Below are positions 1-6,941 of a DNA stretch of 6,941 nucleotides, piece by piece. The first letter of the stretch is position 1, and each line of letters starts with the position of its first letter. The notes under the pieces are model-generated. The model saw only the letters and a list, made by a program, of their open reading frames with translations. It was not told the DNA's origin and ran no database searches. This stretch comes from Bacteroidota bacterium (GTDB lineage: Bacteria; Bacteroidota; Bacteroidia; Chitinophagales; Chitinophagaceae): NCBI GenBank assembly GCA_023429365.1, contig JAEYVW010000058.1, positions 1 to 6,941 on the forward strand, written 5' to 3'. Position numbers and translations under genes: made by a program.

Positions 1-1597
1 ATTCATAAGTTACCATGTTATTTGGAAAGTCAACGGCAAGATTCGGATCCTTACCTTCCCAGTCAAAACCACCATTTGAATTCCAGACCTGCGTCATGGG
101 ACTATTTGATGCTGCCATTTCCTCCACGGCTCCTGAATTCTTAAGCTCATTCCTTATCACTTCGAAATGCTCCTGAATCTCCGGTTCCATATTCAGATTA
201 ATCAACCCATTTCGCGTGTAGCCAATGGGCCTGTTCTTGGCATGCTGAATCTGCTGGTACACGATAATTGTACCGATGATTAACATGACTGAAACGGTAA
301 ACTGTGTCACGACTAAAATCTTACGTGGAACAGATGCGAACTTGCCAACGCGGAAAGTACCTTTCAAGACTTTCAGGGGCTGGAAGGAAGAAAGGTATAA
401 TGCGGGGTAGCTACCAGAAAGCAATCCTGTTATTGTAATAAATAAAAAGCATGACAACCAGAAAATGGGATTACCCCATGGAATACCGATCTTCTTGCCT
501 GCTACTTCATTAAATAGAGGAAGCAGCAAAACTACCAGGGCAAACGAAATGACAAAAGCAATCAAGACCACCAGGTATGACTCTGCGAAGAACTGCTTGA
601 TGATCTGTACCCGCATCGAACCGATAGCTTTGCGGATACCAACCTCACGTGCTCTTTTTTCACTCCTGGCCGTAGCCAGATTCATGAAATTGATACAGGC
701 CAGTACGAGCACAAATATCCCAATGATGCCAAATAACCAGACATATTGAATATTCCCACCCGTATTCACACCGTTCTTGAACTGGTTGTACAGGTTCCAT
801 TTCTTCATTGGGTGTAAAAAGACTACCCAATTGTATTTTTTTTCTTCCGCACCAACATTATCCAGTTTGGTGTTCTTGATCTTGGCAGACACTTTTTCCA
901 TATCGGCGAAATCAGCTATCTGTACGATGGTTTGAGAGAAATTACTCCCCCATGGCTCTTTCATCTGTTTAGCCCAGGGATTTTGTATCAGCCAAAGCTC
1001 CCAGGGCATGATGATCTTAATATCTCTGAACGAAGAGTTAAACGGAAGGTCTTCATAAACACCGGTCACTTTTACATCATAACTCCGGTCGATCTTGATC
1101 GTCTTGTTCATCGGATCTTCCTTGCCAAAGATCGATTCCGCAACTGAACTGGACAACATAATGGAATAAGGATCTTTTAATCCGGCACGGCTGCCTTTGA
1201 CCATGTCAAGGGTAAGCATATCAGGTGCTTCCACATCAAAGAAATTGCCATTAGCGGAAATATGTTTGTCGCCTACCGATAGTAAATGCTTCCCTGACCA
1301 GGACGATTGAACAATATATTTAAAATCACTGCCGTATTTTTCCTTTAGCTCCGGACCCATCAGGGCGGGATTGGCAGTTTGCGTGCTAACTTCACCATTG
1401 AAGTTTGCATGTTGCATAACCTGTGCGATACGGTCATAGTTCTGATGATGCTTATTAAATGTGAGTTCATTATACACCCACAAACCGATCAGCATGGCTA
1501 CCGCCATACCCACCGCAAGGCCACCGATGTTAATAGCACTATAACCCTTGCTCTTAATGAGGTTGCGCCAGGCGATCTTGAAATAATTCTTTATCAT
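1..1597 (-). CDS. ABC transporter permease, FtsX/MacB_PCD family, third in the array (partial, C-terminus outside window)
   Basis: The reading frame is open from an ATG at 1597 to the left edge, giving 532 residues beginning MIKNYFKIAWRNL; roughly the last 250-270 residues are missing if it is as long as its neighbours. It is an inner-membrane permease subunit of an ABC transporter. Helix 1 is at about residues 20-43, followed by a periplasmic MacB_PCD-like domain (about 45-280), helices 2-4 (about 284-306, 340-362 and 378-402), and helix 5 (about 426-448) that opens the second half. The conserved ACINFMNLATA (300-310) and the cytoplasmic REVGIRKAIGS (317-327) match the FtsX domain; the latter probably sits at the contact with the ATPase. 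No frameshift or internal stop is visible. Unlike the other two permeases it is preceded by a 135 bp spacer, so it may be transcribed or regulated partly on its own. It could be a substrate-specific alternative permease or a second subunit of the same pump. The family assignment is firm; the substrate is unknown. Confidence 0.93.
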   Translation of the reverse strand, partial: MIKNYFKIAWRNLIKSKGYSAINIGGLAVGMAVAMLIGLWVYNELTFNKHHQNYDRIAQVMQHANFNGEVSTQTANPALMGPELKEKYGSDFKYIVQSSWSGKHLLSVGDKHISANGNFFDVEAPDMLTLDMVKGSRAGLKDPYSIMLSSSVAESIFGKEDPMNKTIKIDRSYDVKVTGVYEDLPFNSSFRDIKIIMPWELWLIQNPWAKQMKEPWGSNFSQTIVQIADFADMEKVSAKIKNTKLDNVGAEEKKYNWVVFLHPMKKWNLYNQFKNGVNTGGNIQYVWLFGIIGIFVLVLACINFMNLATARSEKRAREVGIRKAIGSMRVQIIKQFFAESYLVVLIAFVISFALVVLLLPLFNEVAGKKIGIPWGNPIFWLSCFLFITITGLLSGSYPALYLSSFQPLKVLKGTFRVGKFASVPRKILVVTQFTVSVMLIIGTIIVYQQIQHAKNRPIGYTRNGLINLNMEPEIQEHFEVIRNELKNSGAVEEMAASNSPMTQVWNSNGGFDWEGKDPNLAVDFPNNMVTYE

Positions 1598-1619
1598 CAG
1601 CTTTTGTTTTTTTATATGA
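1598..1619 (-). promoter_or_regulatory. A-rich translation-initiation leader of the third permease
   Basis: Read on the minus strand, the bases just before the ATG at 1597 run CATATAAAAAAACAAAAG and then CTG before the start. There is no purine-rich GGAGG-like site. Bacteroidota are known to rely little on Shine-Dalgarno pairing and to favour A-rich sequence just before the start codon, so this stretch supports 1597 as the true start. No convincing Bacteroidota promoter (TAnnTTTG at -7 with TTTG near -33) was found by eye in the spacer. Confidence 0.4.
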
Positions 1620-1658
1620 AATCCACTTCCCCCTCGTGAATCCCGCCTACGCACATCT

Positions 1659-1728
1659 AACTTTGAACTATTAACTCCCGACTCACCACTCACCTCTCAC
1701 CACTCACCACTCACGACTCACCACTCAC
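1659..1728. repeat. Tandem 7-bp repeat array, ten units, intergenic
   Basis: Ten consecutive heptamers fill 70 bases without a phase slip. On the minus (transcribed) strand, starting at 1728, the units are GTGAGTG, GTGAGTC, GTGAGTG, GTGAGTG, GTGAGAG, GTGAGTG, GTGAGTC, GGGAGTT, AATAGTT and CAAAGTT. The trinucleotide AGT occupies positions 4-6 of every unit except the fifth, which has AGA. The units nearest the preceding permease are nearly identical, and the last three shift to a different, A/T-richer type while keeping the phase. The array begins four bases after the TAG stop of the 810-aa permease and ends about 60 bases before the next ATG. The unit is not self-complementary, so this is neither a hairpin terminator nor a palindromic repeat. 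It resembles in kind the heptanucleotide short tandem repeats (STRR) known from cyanobacteria. Its function is unknown. Confidence 0.9.
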
Positions 1729-1732
1729 GATC

Positions 1733-4165
1733 CTACTCCGTCCGTAATGATTCTACCGGGTTGGCAAGGGCTGCTTTGATAGCCTGGTAACTCACCGTAA
1801 TGACAGCAATGAGCACCGCCGACAAACCCGCTACCACAAATACCCACCAGCCGATATCGACCCGGTAAGCAAAATCCTGCAACCATTTATTCATGGCCCA
1901 CCAGGCAACGGGGAATGCTATAAGCGAGGCAACCAGTACAAGTTTTATAAAATCCTTTGAAAGCATCACCGCCACATTTGCCACCGAAGCACCCAAAACT
2001 TTGCGAACCCCGATTTCTTTCGTTCGCTGCTCCGCCATATAAGTGGCAAGGCCAAATAAGCCCAGGCAGGCAATAAACACCGCTAACACGGCAAAGGAGA
2101 TTGCCACTTTTCCGATCCGCTGTTCAGCCCGGTACATATTATCAAAGGATTCATCGAGAAACTGGTAACTAAATGGCATACCAGGCGCCATCGATTTCCA
2201 TTTGCTCTCAATATCTTTCAAAAGGGATTGTACATTATCCGGAGACACTTTGAATGTGGTCACCCATTTATTATAGCCCAATACAAAACACAATGGCCCG
2301 ATATTCTGGCGCAGGGATTCAAAGTTGAAATTCTTAACCACACCCACAATCGTATACTCTCTTAAATTTGATCCATTCCCATCTGGCTGGTATAATTTTT
2401 TACCGATTGGATCAACAAGCCCCGCAATTTTTACCGCGGACTCGTTGATGATGATGGAGGTGGAGTCGCTGCCAAACTCGCGTGAAAAATTCCGCCCTTC
2501 AGCCATTTCCATTCCGAGGGTGGATATATAGTCGTAGTCAATACTCCAAACCTGCGTGCTAAATCCCGTCTTTTCTGTCATCACCGCATCGGTAGAAAGT
2601 GTATTGTCATTACGCGATGAATTGCTAACAGGAAGAAACCCGCCAAAAGAAGCAGCCGTGACGCCATTCATGGCTGCTATTTCATTTTTAAAGGCATCTG
2701 CATTATTTCCGAGTGCCCCCGTACCGTTGATCACCAAAACCTGGTCTTTGTTGAACCCGATCTTTTTATTTTGTATAAACCTTAATTGCCGGAATACCAC
2801 GATGGTGCCAACTATCAGGACAATCGATGTAAAAAACTGGAACACGACCAGGCCGCTGCGCAGGTAACTTTTCCTGAATCCCTGGTTAATTTTTCCCTTC
2901 AATACACTAATGGGCCTGAAAGCGGATAAGAAGAATGCGGGATATGTACCGGCAAGGATGCCCACCACAAAAGGTGTCAATAAAAGAAAGATCAGAAATT
3001 TCGGTGATAAAAGGTCTGTTGCTGCAAGTTCTTTGCCTGAAATGCTGTTGAAATAGTTAATCGCTAAAGCAACCAGTATCAATGCCAGGATCATCGCGAT
3101 AAAAGCCATCAGGATTGATTCTGTCAAAAACTGCCTGATCAGAGAAACTTTCTCAGTACCCAGCACTTTGCGGATGCCAACTTCCTTGGCCCTGTTAGCC
3201 GAACGGGCTGTCGACAGGTTCATAAAATTGATGCAGGCTATCAAAAGGATAAAGATGGCCACTGCGGAAAATATGTACACATACTGGATACTACTATTGA
3301 CACCTAATTCAGGGAACCTGTCTGAACGGAGGTGTATATTTTTGAGCGGCATGAGGGAATAATCCAGCCGGTTGCCACTCTTTTTAAAATCCTCCATAGA
3401 GTTAACCTGTATGAACTGCTTTGCCTGCGGAAGAATGTATTTGTCAATAACCTGGGAAAAATTCTTTTCAAACTCGCGGGGATCGGTTCCCGGTTTGAGC
3501 AAAATATAAGTTTGGAAATTATGGCTTAGGAAATTTCCCCAGCCATATTCCACATTATCCATCGAAAAGAAAAAATTGAAATTAAAATGAGAATTGCGCG
3601 GAATGTCTTTTATAACGGCAGTGACTTTATAGAGCGTGCTGTTATTCTCATTTGTTTCAATCGTCTTACCAATAACATCAGTGGACCCAAAATATTTTTT
3701 GGCAGTTGATGCAGTAATGACAACAGTGTTTGGCTCATTTAGCGCATTTTTTGTATCACCGTACAATGCCGGAAGCGTGAATACTTCAAACAGGGTGGAA
3801 TCTGCATGACAGACCTTTGATTCATTGATGAACTCGTTTCCTTTCTTCACCATTTTGGATCCGCTGGAGTTGTAAAACCGCACAAACTGCTCCACCTGCG
3901 GGTAATCTTTTTTCAGCGTGGCGCCCATCATATCACTATTTACCGCAAGTTTCAGGTCCGACCCCCCAAAACGTATATCGGAATCGACCCGATAAATACG
4001 GTCGGCCTTTTCATTATACTTATCAAAACTCAGCTCATCCGTTACAAATAAGACGATCAAAATAAAACTACCCAGCCCAATGGCAAGCCCAGCTATATTG
4101 ATCAGGGAAAATGTTTTATTCCTAAGCAGGTTTCTCCAGGCGATCGTTAAATAGCTTTTAAGCAT
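1733..4165 (-). CDS. ABC transporter permease, FtsX/MacB_PCD family, second in the array (810 aa)
   Basis: A complete inner-membrane permease of 810 residues beginning MLKSYLTIAWRNLLRNK and ending in ESLRTE before a TAG. The frame can be extended two codons to a TTG at 4171, but the ATG at 4165 matches the N-termini of the paralogues on both sides and is preferred. Two similar halves are visible. The first has helix 1 (about 19-42), a periplasmic MacB_PCD-like domain (about 43-290) and helices 2-4 (about 293-313, 343-370 and 390-413). The second has helix 5 (about 437-459), another periplasmic domain (about 460-680) and helices 6-8 (about 685-711, 737-758 and 772-796). Both halves carry the FtsX cytoplasmic motif, KEVGIRKVLG at 327-336 and KEIGVRKVLGAS at 716-727, the likely ATPase contact. 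ACINFMNLSTA lies at 310-320. The gene starts 10 bases after the upstream permease stops, with no Shine-Dalgarno site, so co-transcription and translational coupling are likely. Length and architecture are normal for large Bacteroidota members. Substrate is unknown; drug, peptide or lipid export are all possible. Confidence 0.95.
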   Translation of the reverse strand: MLKSYLTIAWRNLLRNKTFSLINIAGLAIGLGSFILIVLFVTDELSFDKYNEKADRIYRVDSDIRFGGSDLKLAVNSDMMGATLKKDYPQVEQFVRFYNSSGSKMVKKGNEFINESKVCHADSTLFEVFTLPALYGDTKNALNEPNTVVITASTAKKYFGSTDVIGKTIETNENNSTLYKVTAVIKDIPRNSHFNFNFFFSMDNVEYGWGNFLSHNFQTYILLKPGTDPREFEKNFSQVIDKYILPQAKQFIQVNSMEDFKKSGNRLDYSLMPLKNIHLRSDRFPELGVNSSIQYVYIFSAVAIFILLIACINFMNLSTARSANRAKEVGIRKVLGTEKVSLIRQFLTESILMAFIAMILALILVALAINYFNSISGKELAATDLLSPKFLIFLLLTPFVVGILAGTYPAFFLSAFRPISVLKGKINQGFRKSYLRSGLVVFQFFTSIVLIVGTIVVFRQLRFIQNKKIGFNKDQVLVINGTGALGNNADAFKNEIAAMNGVTAASFGGFLPVSNSSRNDNTLSTDAVMTEKTGFSTQVWSIDYDYISTLGMEMAEGRNFSREFGSDSTSIIINESAVKIAGLVDPIGKKLYQPDGNGSNLREYTIVGVVKNFNFESLRQNIGPLCFVLGYNKWVTTFKVSPDNVQSLLKDIESKWKSMAPGMPFSYQFLDESFDNMYRAEQRIGKVAISFAVLAVFIACLGLFGLATYMAEQRTKEIGVRKVLGASVANVAVMLSKDFIKLVLVASLIAFPVAWWAMNKWLQDFAYRVDIGWWVFVVAGLSAVLIAVITVSYQAIKAALANPVESLRTE

Positions 4166-4175
4166 ACACAAAAAT

Positions 4176-6587
4176 TTATTCAGACCTAAGACTTTTTACC
4201 GGGTCGGCCACTGCCGCACGTATCGCCTTATATCCAACCGTTATCCATGCGATCAACATCGAAATAATGATGGCTAGTATAAATACCCATACACCCGGTT
4301 CTATACGGTAAGCAAAATCCTGCAACCAGTTTGTCATCATCCAGTACGCCAGAGGCGCTGCGATCAGGAAGGATATGGCGATAAGCAATGAAAATTCTTT
4401 GGAGAATAGGTACACTATATTCATCGCAGACGCACCCAGTACTTTTCGGATGCCCACTTCCTTTACTTTTTGAACAGCCATAAAGGAAACGAGACCATAC
4501 AAGCCCAGGCTGGAAATAAGTATAGCCAGGGCTGCGAATATTTTATATAACAATGACAGTTGATCTTCCTGCCTGTAAAAACGATTGATATTATCCTCCA
4601 TAAACGAAGCTGAGTAGGCATATTCAGGGAAATGCCTGTCCCAAACTGATTGAATGGCCTCTTGTGCTTTTGGAATGTTTGAACTACGCAGCTTTACCGA
4701 ACTCACGACATAATACTGGTTACGTTGACCAACCAGCAATGGTTTGACAGTCTCCCTCAGGGAGTTGGTTTTGAAATCCTTTACTACCCCCACTACGGGC
4801 TTCCAGCTTCCGCCGCCAATACGAATATCCTTACCGACGACTTCCCCGGGATTTTTAATCCCGAGTTTCTGCATCAGGGTTTCGTTGATCACCACCTCTT
4901 TCATGGTATCACTTTTCTCATATTTCCTGCCGGCCACCAGTTGCAGATCATACGTGTCGAAATAATCTTCATCTGCAAATTTCATCGTCACCATAAAAGG
5001 TTCATCAGACTTATGATTAAAAGCGAAATTGCTGCTCCAGGTATTGTCTGAAGAAGGTACATCGCTGCTGAAACTCACGGTTTGTACATCCGGTATTTGC
5101 AACAGGCTTTGCTTGAAGGATGATAATTGGCGTAAGCTCGTACTATCATTATTGCCTAAAATCACGAGTACTGCTTCCTTGTTAAAACCCAGGTCGGCAT
5201 TTTTAATAAAATTCATCTGGGTTACAGCTATGATGGTACCAATGATCAATACCTGTGATATGGCGAACTGCAGTACGACTAATCCCCTCCGTAAGGAAAC
5301 GCCAGCGACAGTTGCTGACTGGAGTTTATTCTTTAAAGCCAGTACCGGTTTGAAACCTGAAACGATCAGCGCAGGGTAAAGACCTGATAATACAGTGACC
5401 ACGACTAGTAATCCCAGCAGAAACAAGAATAATTGCGGATCAAACAAACTTAATTCTTCATGTATGAATGCAATATGCTTAACGGAAGGCAGGCACAATG
5501 TTGCAATGCCCACCGCAACTACACCCGCCATCAACACCAGCAAAGCCGTCTCACCCATGACCTGCGCAAATAATTGCTTTCGGTTACCGCCCAATACTTT
5601 TCTTACACCCACTTCCTTTGAACGACCAACGGCCTGCGCTGTAGAAAGATTTATAAAATTGATACAGGCCATCACGATGATGAACAGCCCGATAAGGGTC
5701 AAAACCTTTAAAGAGGAACGATCGGTTACATGGTCGCCAAATATTTCAAACCTGCGATCAAAATGGAGGGCCGAGAGTGGCTGCAGAAAATTTGATTTTT
5801 CAGAATTTCCGCGCCCTTTGTAATGCTCCTGAGAAAACTTTGCAAGCTGTGCGTTGACTGTCTCGATAGATTTTCCATCGGGTAGTAACGCATAAACCTG
5901 GTAATTACTGGATGTACTGTTCCAGTCGGGATAGTAATTGTAATTATATGAATTATTCCGGAGTGTTTCTATGGACGCCATAACGGCGAGGGGGAAATCA
6001 GTATTACCTGGTACATTCTCGAGAACACCTGCCACTTCGAAAGTCAGAATATTGTCCAGCTTTAAAAGCTTTCCCGGCGCATTTTCCCAATGGCCGAAAT
6101 ATTTTTCCGCCATTTTTTTTGTGAGCACAATTGTATTGGGTTTGCCAAGAACGCCTGGCTCACCGCTCAGCCATTTATAAGAAAACACATTGAAAAATTG
6201 CGCATCGGAGAAGAAAACACCTGTTTCCTCGATAAACATTTTTTGAGCAGAAGCTTTGTCATCCGTCAATACCGTGACCTGGCTTCCGAATGAAGAAAGC
6301 AGGCTTCCAAAACTGATATCAGGCATCTGTGTACGCAATACCTCCAGCGCCGGAACAGGTACACCCGAGTTATAAGTGATACCGTCAGAAAATTTATCCT
6401 GTGTTATCACCCGCCCGATACGCGAATAGGATGGCTGAAATTTATCATAGCTTAGTTCATATCTCACTACCAGGAATAATACGAGGCAGGCCGCAATTCC
6501 AATAGCGAGGCCTGTAATATTGATCAGCGTGTATCCCTTATGTCGTACCAGGCTGCGACTGGCGGTTTTCAAATAATTAGAAATCAT
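4176..6587 (-). CDS. ABC transporter permease, FtsX/MacB_PCD family, first in the array (803 aa)
   Basis: A complete inner-membrane permease of 803 residues, from ATG (MISNYLKTASRSLVRHKGY) to TAA (DPVKSLRSE). It has the same two-half plan as its downstream paralogue: helix 1 (about 20-42), periplasmic domain (about 43-290), helices 2-4 (about 292-315, 344-366 and 385-410), helix 5 (about 434-456), second periplasmic domain (about 457-675) and helices 6-8 (about 677-704, 731-752 and 764-787). ACINFINLSTA is at 307-317; the cytoplasmic motifs are KEVGVRKVLG at 324-333 and KEVGIRKVLGAS at 709-720. The periplasmic domains differ clearly from those of the downstream paralogue, while the membrane parts and the C-terminal WLQDFAYR (754-761) are alike, suggesting old duplication with divergence of the partner- or substrate-facing parts. 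It begins 9 bases after the ATPase stop, so it is the permease most directly coupled to that ATPase. A single chain of this form could replace a permease dimer; that is inference. The substrate cannot be told from the sequence. Confidence 0.95.
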   Translation of the reverse strand: MISNYLKTASRSLVRHKGYTLINITGLAIGIAACLVLFLVVRYELSYDKFQPSYSRIGRVITQDKFSDGITYNSGVPVPALEVLRTQMPDISFGSLLSSFGSQVTVLTDDKASAQKMFIEETGVFFSDAQFFNVFSYKWLSGEPGVLGKPNTIVLTKKMAEKYFGHWENAPGKLLKLDNILTFEVAGVLENVPGNTDFPLAVMASIETLRNNSYNYNYYPDWNSTSSNYQVYALLPDGKSIETVNAQLAKFSQEHYKGRGNSEKSNFLQPLSALHFDRRFEIFGDHVTDRSSLKVLTLIGLFIIVMACINFINLSTAQAVGRSKEVGVRKVLGGNRKQLFAQVMGETALLVLMAGVVAVGIATLCLPSVKHIAFIHEELSLFDPQLFLFLLGLLVVVTVLSGLYPALIVSGFKPVLALKNKLQSATVAGVSLRRGLVVLQFAISQVLIIGTIIAVTQMNFIKNADLGFNKEAVLVILGNNDSTSLRQLSSFKQSLLQIPDVQTVSFSSDVPSSDNTWSSNFAFNHKSDEPFMVTMKFADEDYFDTYDLQLVAGRKYEKSDTMKEVVINETLMQKLGIKNPGEVVGKDIRIGGGSWKPVVGVVKDFKTNSLRETVKPLLVGQRNQYYVVSSVKLRSSNIPKAQEAIQSVWDRHFPEYAYSASFMEDNINRFYRQEDQLSLLYKIFAALAILISSLGLYGLVSFMAVQKVKEVGIRKVLGASAMNIVYLFSKEFSLLIAISFLIAAPLAYWMMTNWLQDFAYRIEPGVWVFILAIIISMLIAWITVGYKAIRAAVADPVKSLRSE

Positions 6588-6596
6588 GACTGCTAA

Positions 6597-6941
6597 TTAT
6601 ACCATTATATTCTCAAGTACTGCCTGGCCATCGAGCATGCGTACGATGCGATGGCTATAACGTGCGTCGTGTTCGGAGTGTGTGACCATGATCACAGTGG
6701 TGCCCTGTTCATTAAGATCAGTGAGCAATTGCATTACCTCGTTTCCATTGGAGGAGTCAAGGTTACCAGTTGGCTCATCAGCCAGGATCAACTTGGGCCG
6801 GTTCACAACCGCACGGGCTACGGCAACCCTTTGTTGCTGACCACCGGAAAGCTGTTGCGGGTAGTGGTTACGGCGGTGCATGATCTGCATTTTATCCAAT
6901 ACCTCTTCCACCCTTTTTTTGCGATCGCCAGATTTTACACC
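6597..6941 (-). CDS. ABC transporter ATP-binding protein, LolD/MacB type (partial, N-terminus outside window)
   Basis: This is the C-terminal 114 residues of the cytoplasmic ATPase that powers the permeases. The frame is open to the right edge with no stop (GVKSGDRKKRVEEVLDKM at the visible beginning), so a GTG at 6911 is internal and not a start. Counting from the first visible residue, the ABC signature LSGGQQQR is at 31-38, Walker B LILADEP at 51-57 with catalytic Glu 56, the D-loop GNLD at 59-62, and the H-loop His at 88 in VMVTHS-like context (IMVTHS). Walker A and the Q-loop lie beyond the window; the family is usually about 220-250 residues. The short C-terminus (LDGQAVLENIMV) has no extra regulatory domain. 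All visible catalytic motifs are intact. The LolD, MacB and FtsE subgroups look alike in this part, so I assign no gene name; the neighbouring large FtsX-type permeases place it in the MacB-like superfamily. It is the first gene of the operon visible here. Confidence 0.95.
   Translation of the reverse strand, partial: GVKSGDRKKRVEEVLDKMQIMHRRNHYPQQLSGGQQQRVAVARAVVNRPKLILADEPTGNLDSSNGNEVMQLLTDLNEQGTTVIMVTHSEHDARYSHRIVRMLDGQAVLENIMV

Noticed and set aside
836..843. Eight-base A run (minus strand) inside the third permease, with a similar run at 6113-6120 in the first permease, considered as slippage or phase-variation sites
   Set aside because: Both encode Lys codons in frame at unremarkable positions, and runs of eight A are common in genomes of this composition; there is no sign of a shifted frame.
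1659..1728. Heptamer array as a CRISPR or as a transcription terminator
   Set aside because: Units are 7 bp with no spacers, so it is not a CRISPR; the minus-strand units contain almost no C and cannot form a hairpin.
4166..4171. TTG start two codons upstream for the second permease (812 aa)
   Set aside because: The ATG at 4165 gives an N-terminus (MLKSYLTIAWRN) aligned with both paralogues, whereas the TTG adds residues not seen in either.
465..6293. Plus-strand open frames of 64-142 codons, for example 5395-5823 and 4725-5051
   Set aside because: All lie antisense to the permease genes or their edges, show no recognisable domain, and are the expected shadows of long minus-strand genes.
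6597..6911. A short 104-aa ATPase starting at GTG 6911
   Set aside because: The frame stays open to the window edge and the upstream residues fit the family; the gene is cut by the window, not truncated in nature.

Overview
This 6.9 kb window is one co-directional run of genes, all on the minus strand, encoding an ABC transporter of the MacB/LolCDE (FtsX-permease) kind. In transcription order, from right to left, it holds the C-terminal half of an ATPase (6941-6597), a complete permease of 803 aa (6587-4176), a second complete permease of 810 aa (4165-1733), a 135 bp spacer, and the first 532 residues of a third permease that runs off the left edge (1597-1). The first three genes are separated by only 9 and 10 bases, which is typical of an operon.

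The organism is most likely a member of the Bacteroidota, perhaps a Chitinophaga-like or related gliding soil or freshwater lineage. The evidence is the moderate GC content, the lack of clear Shine-Dalgarno sites, the A-rich stretch before a start codon, and above all the family itself. Tandem copies of ~800-residue permeases, with an internal repeat and N-termini of the form M-x-(K/S)-(N/S)-Y-(F/L)-K-x-A-x-R-(N/S)-L, are very common in that phylum. This is an inference from style, not a phylogenetic placement.

Each permease is built as two similar halves, each with one membrane helix, a large periplasmic domain and three more helices (eight helices in all). One polypeptide could therefore supply both membrane halves that usually need two subunits, with the ATPase dimer beneath it. 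The ATPase keeps its signature motif, Walker B, D-loop and H-loop; its Walker A lies outside the window. The substrate cannot be read from the sequence. Export of a drug, peptide or lipid, or mechanical transmission to periplasmic partners, are all possible for this superfamily.

The one non-coding stretch of note is the 1598-1732 spacer. It carries ten uninterrupted 7-bp repeat units (1659-1728), starting four bases after a stop codon. I see no RNA gene, CRISPR array, insertion sequence, hairpin terminator or plus-strand gene. Most of the window is ordinary; the heptamer array and the three-permease, one-ATPase layout deserve a second look.
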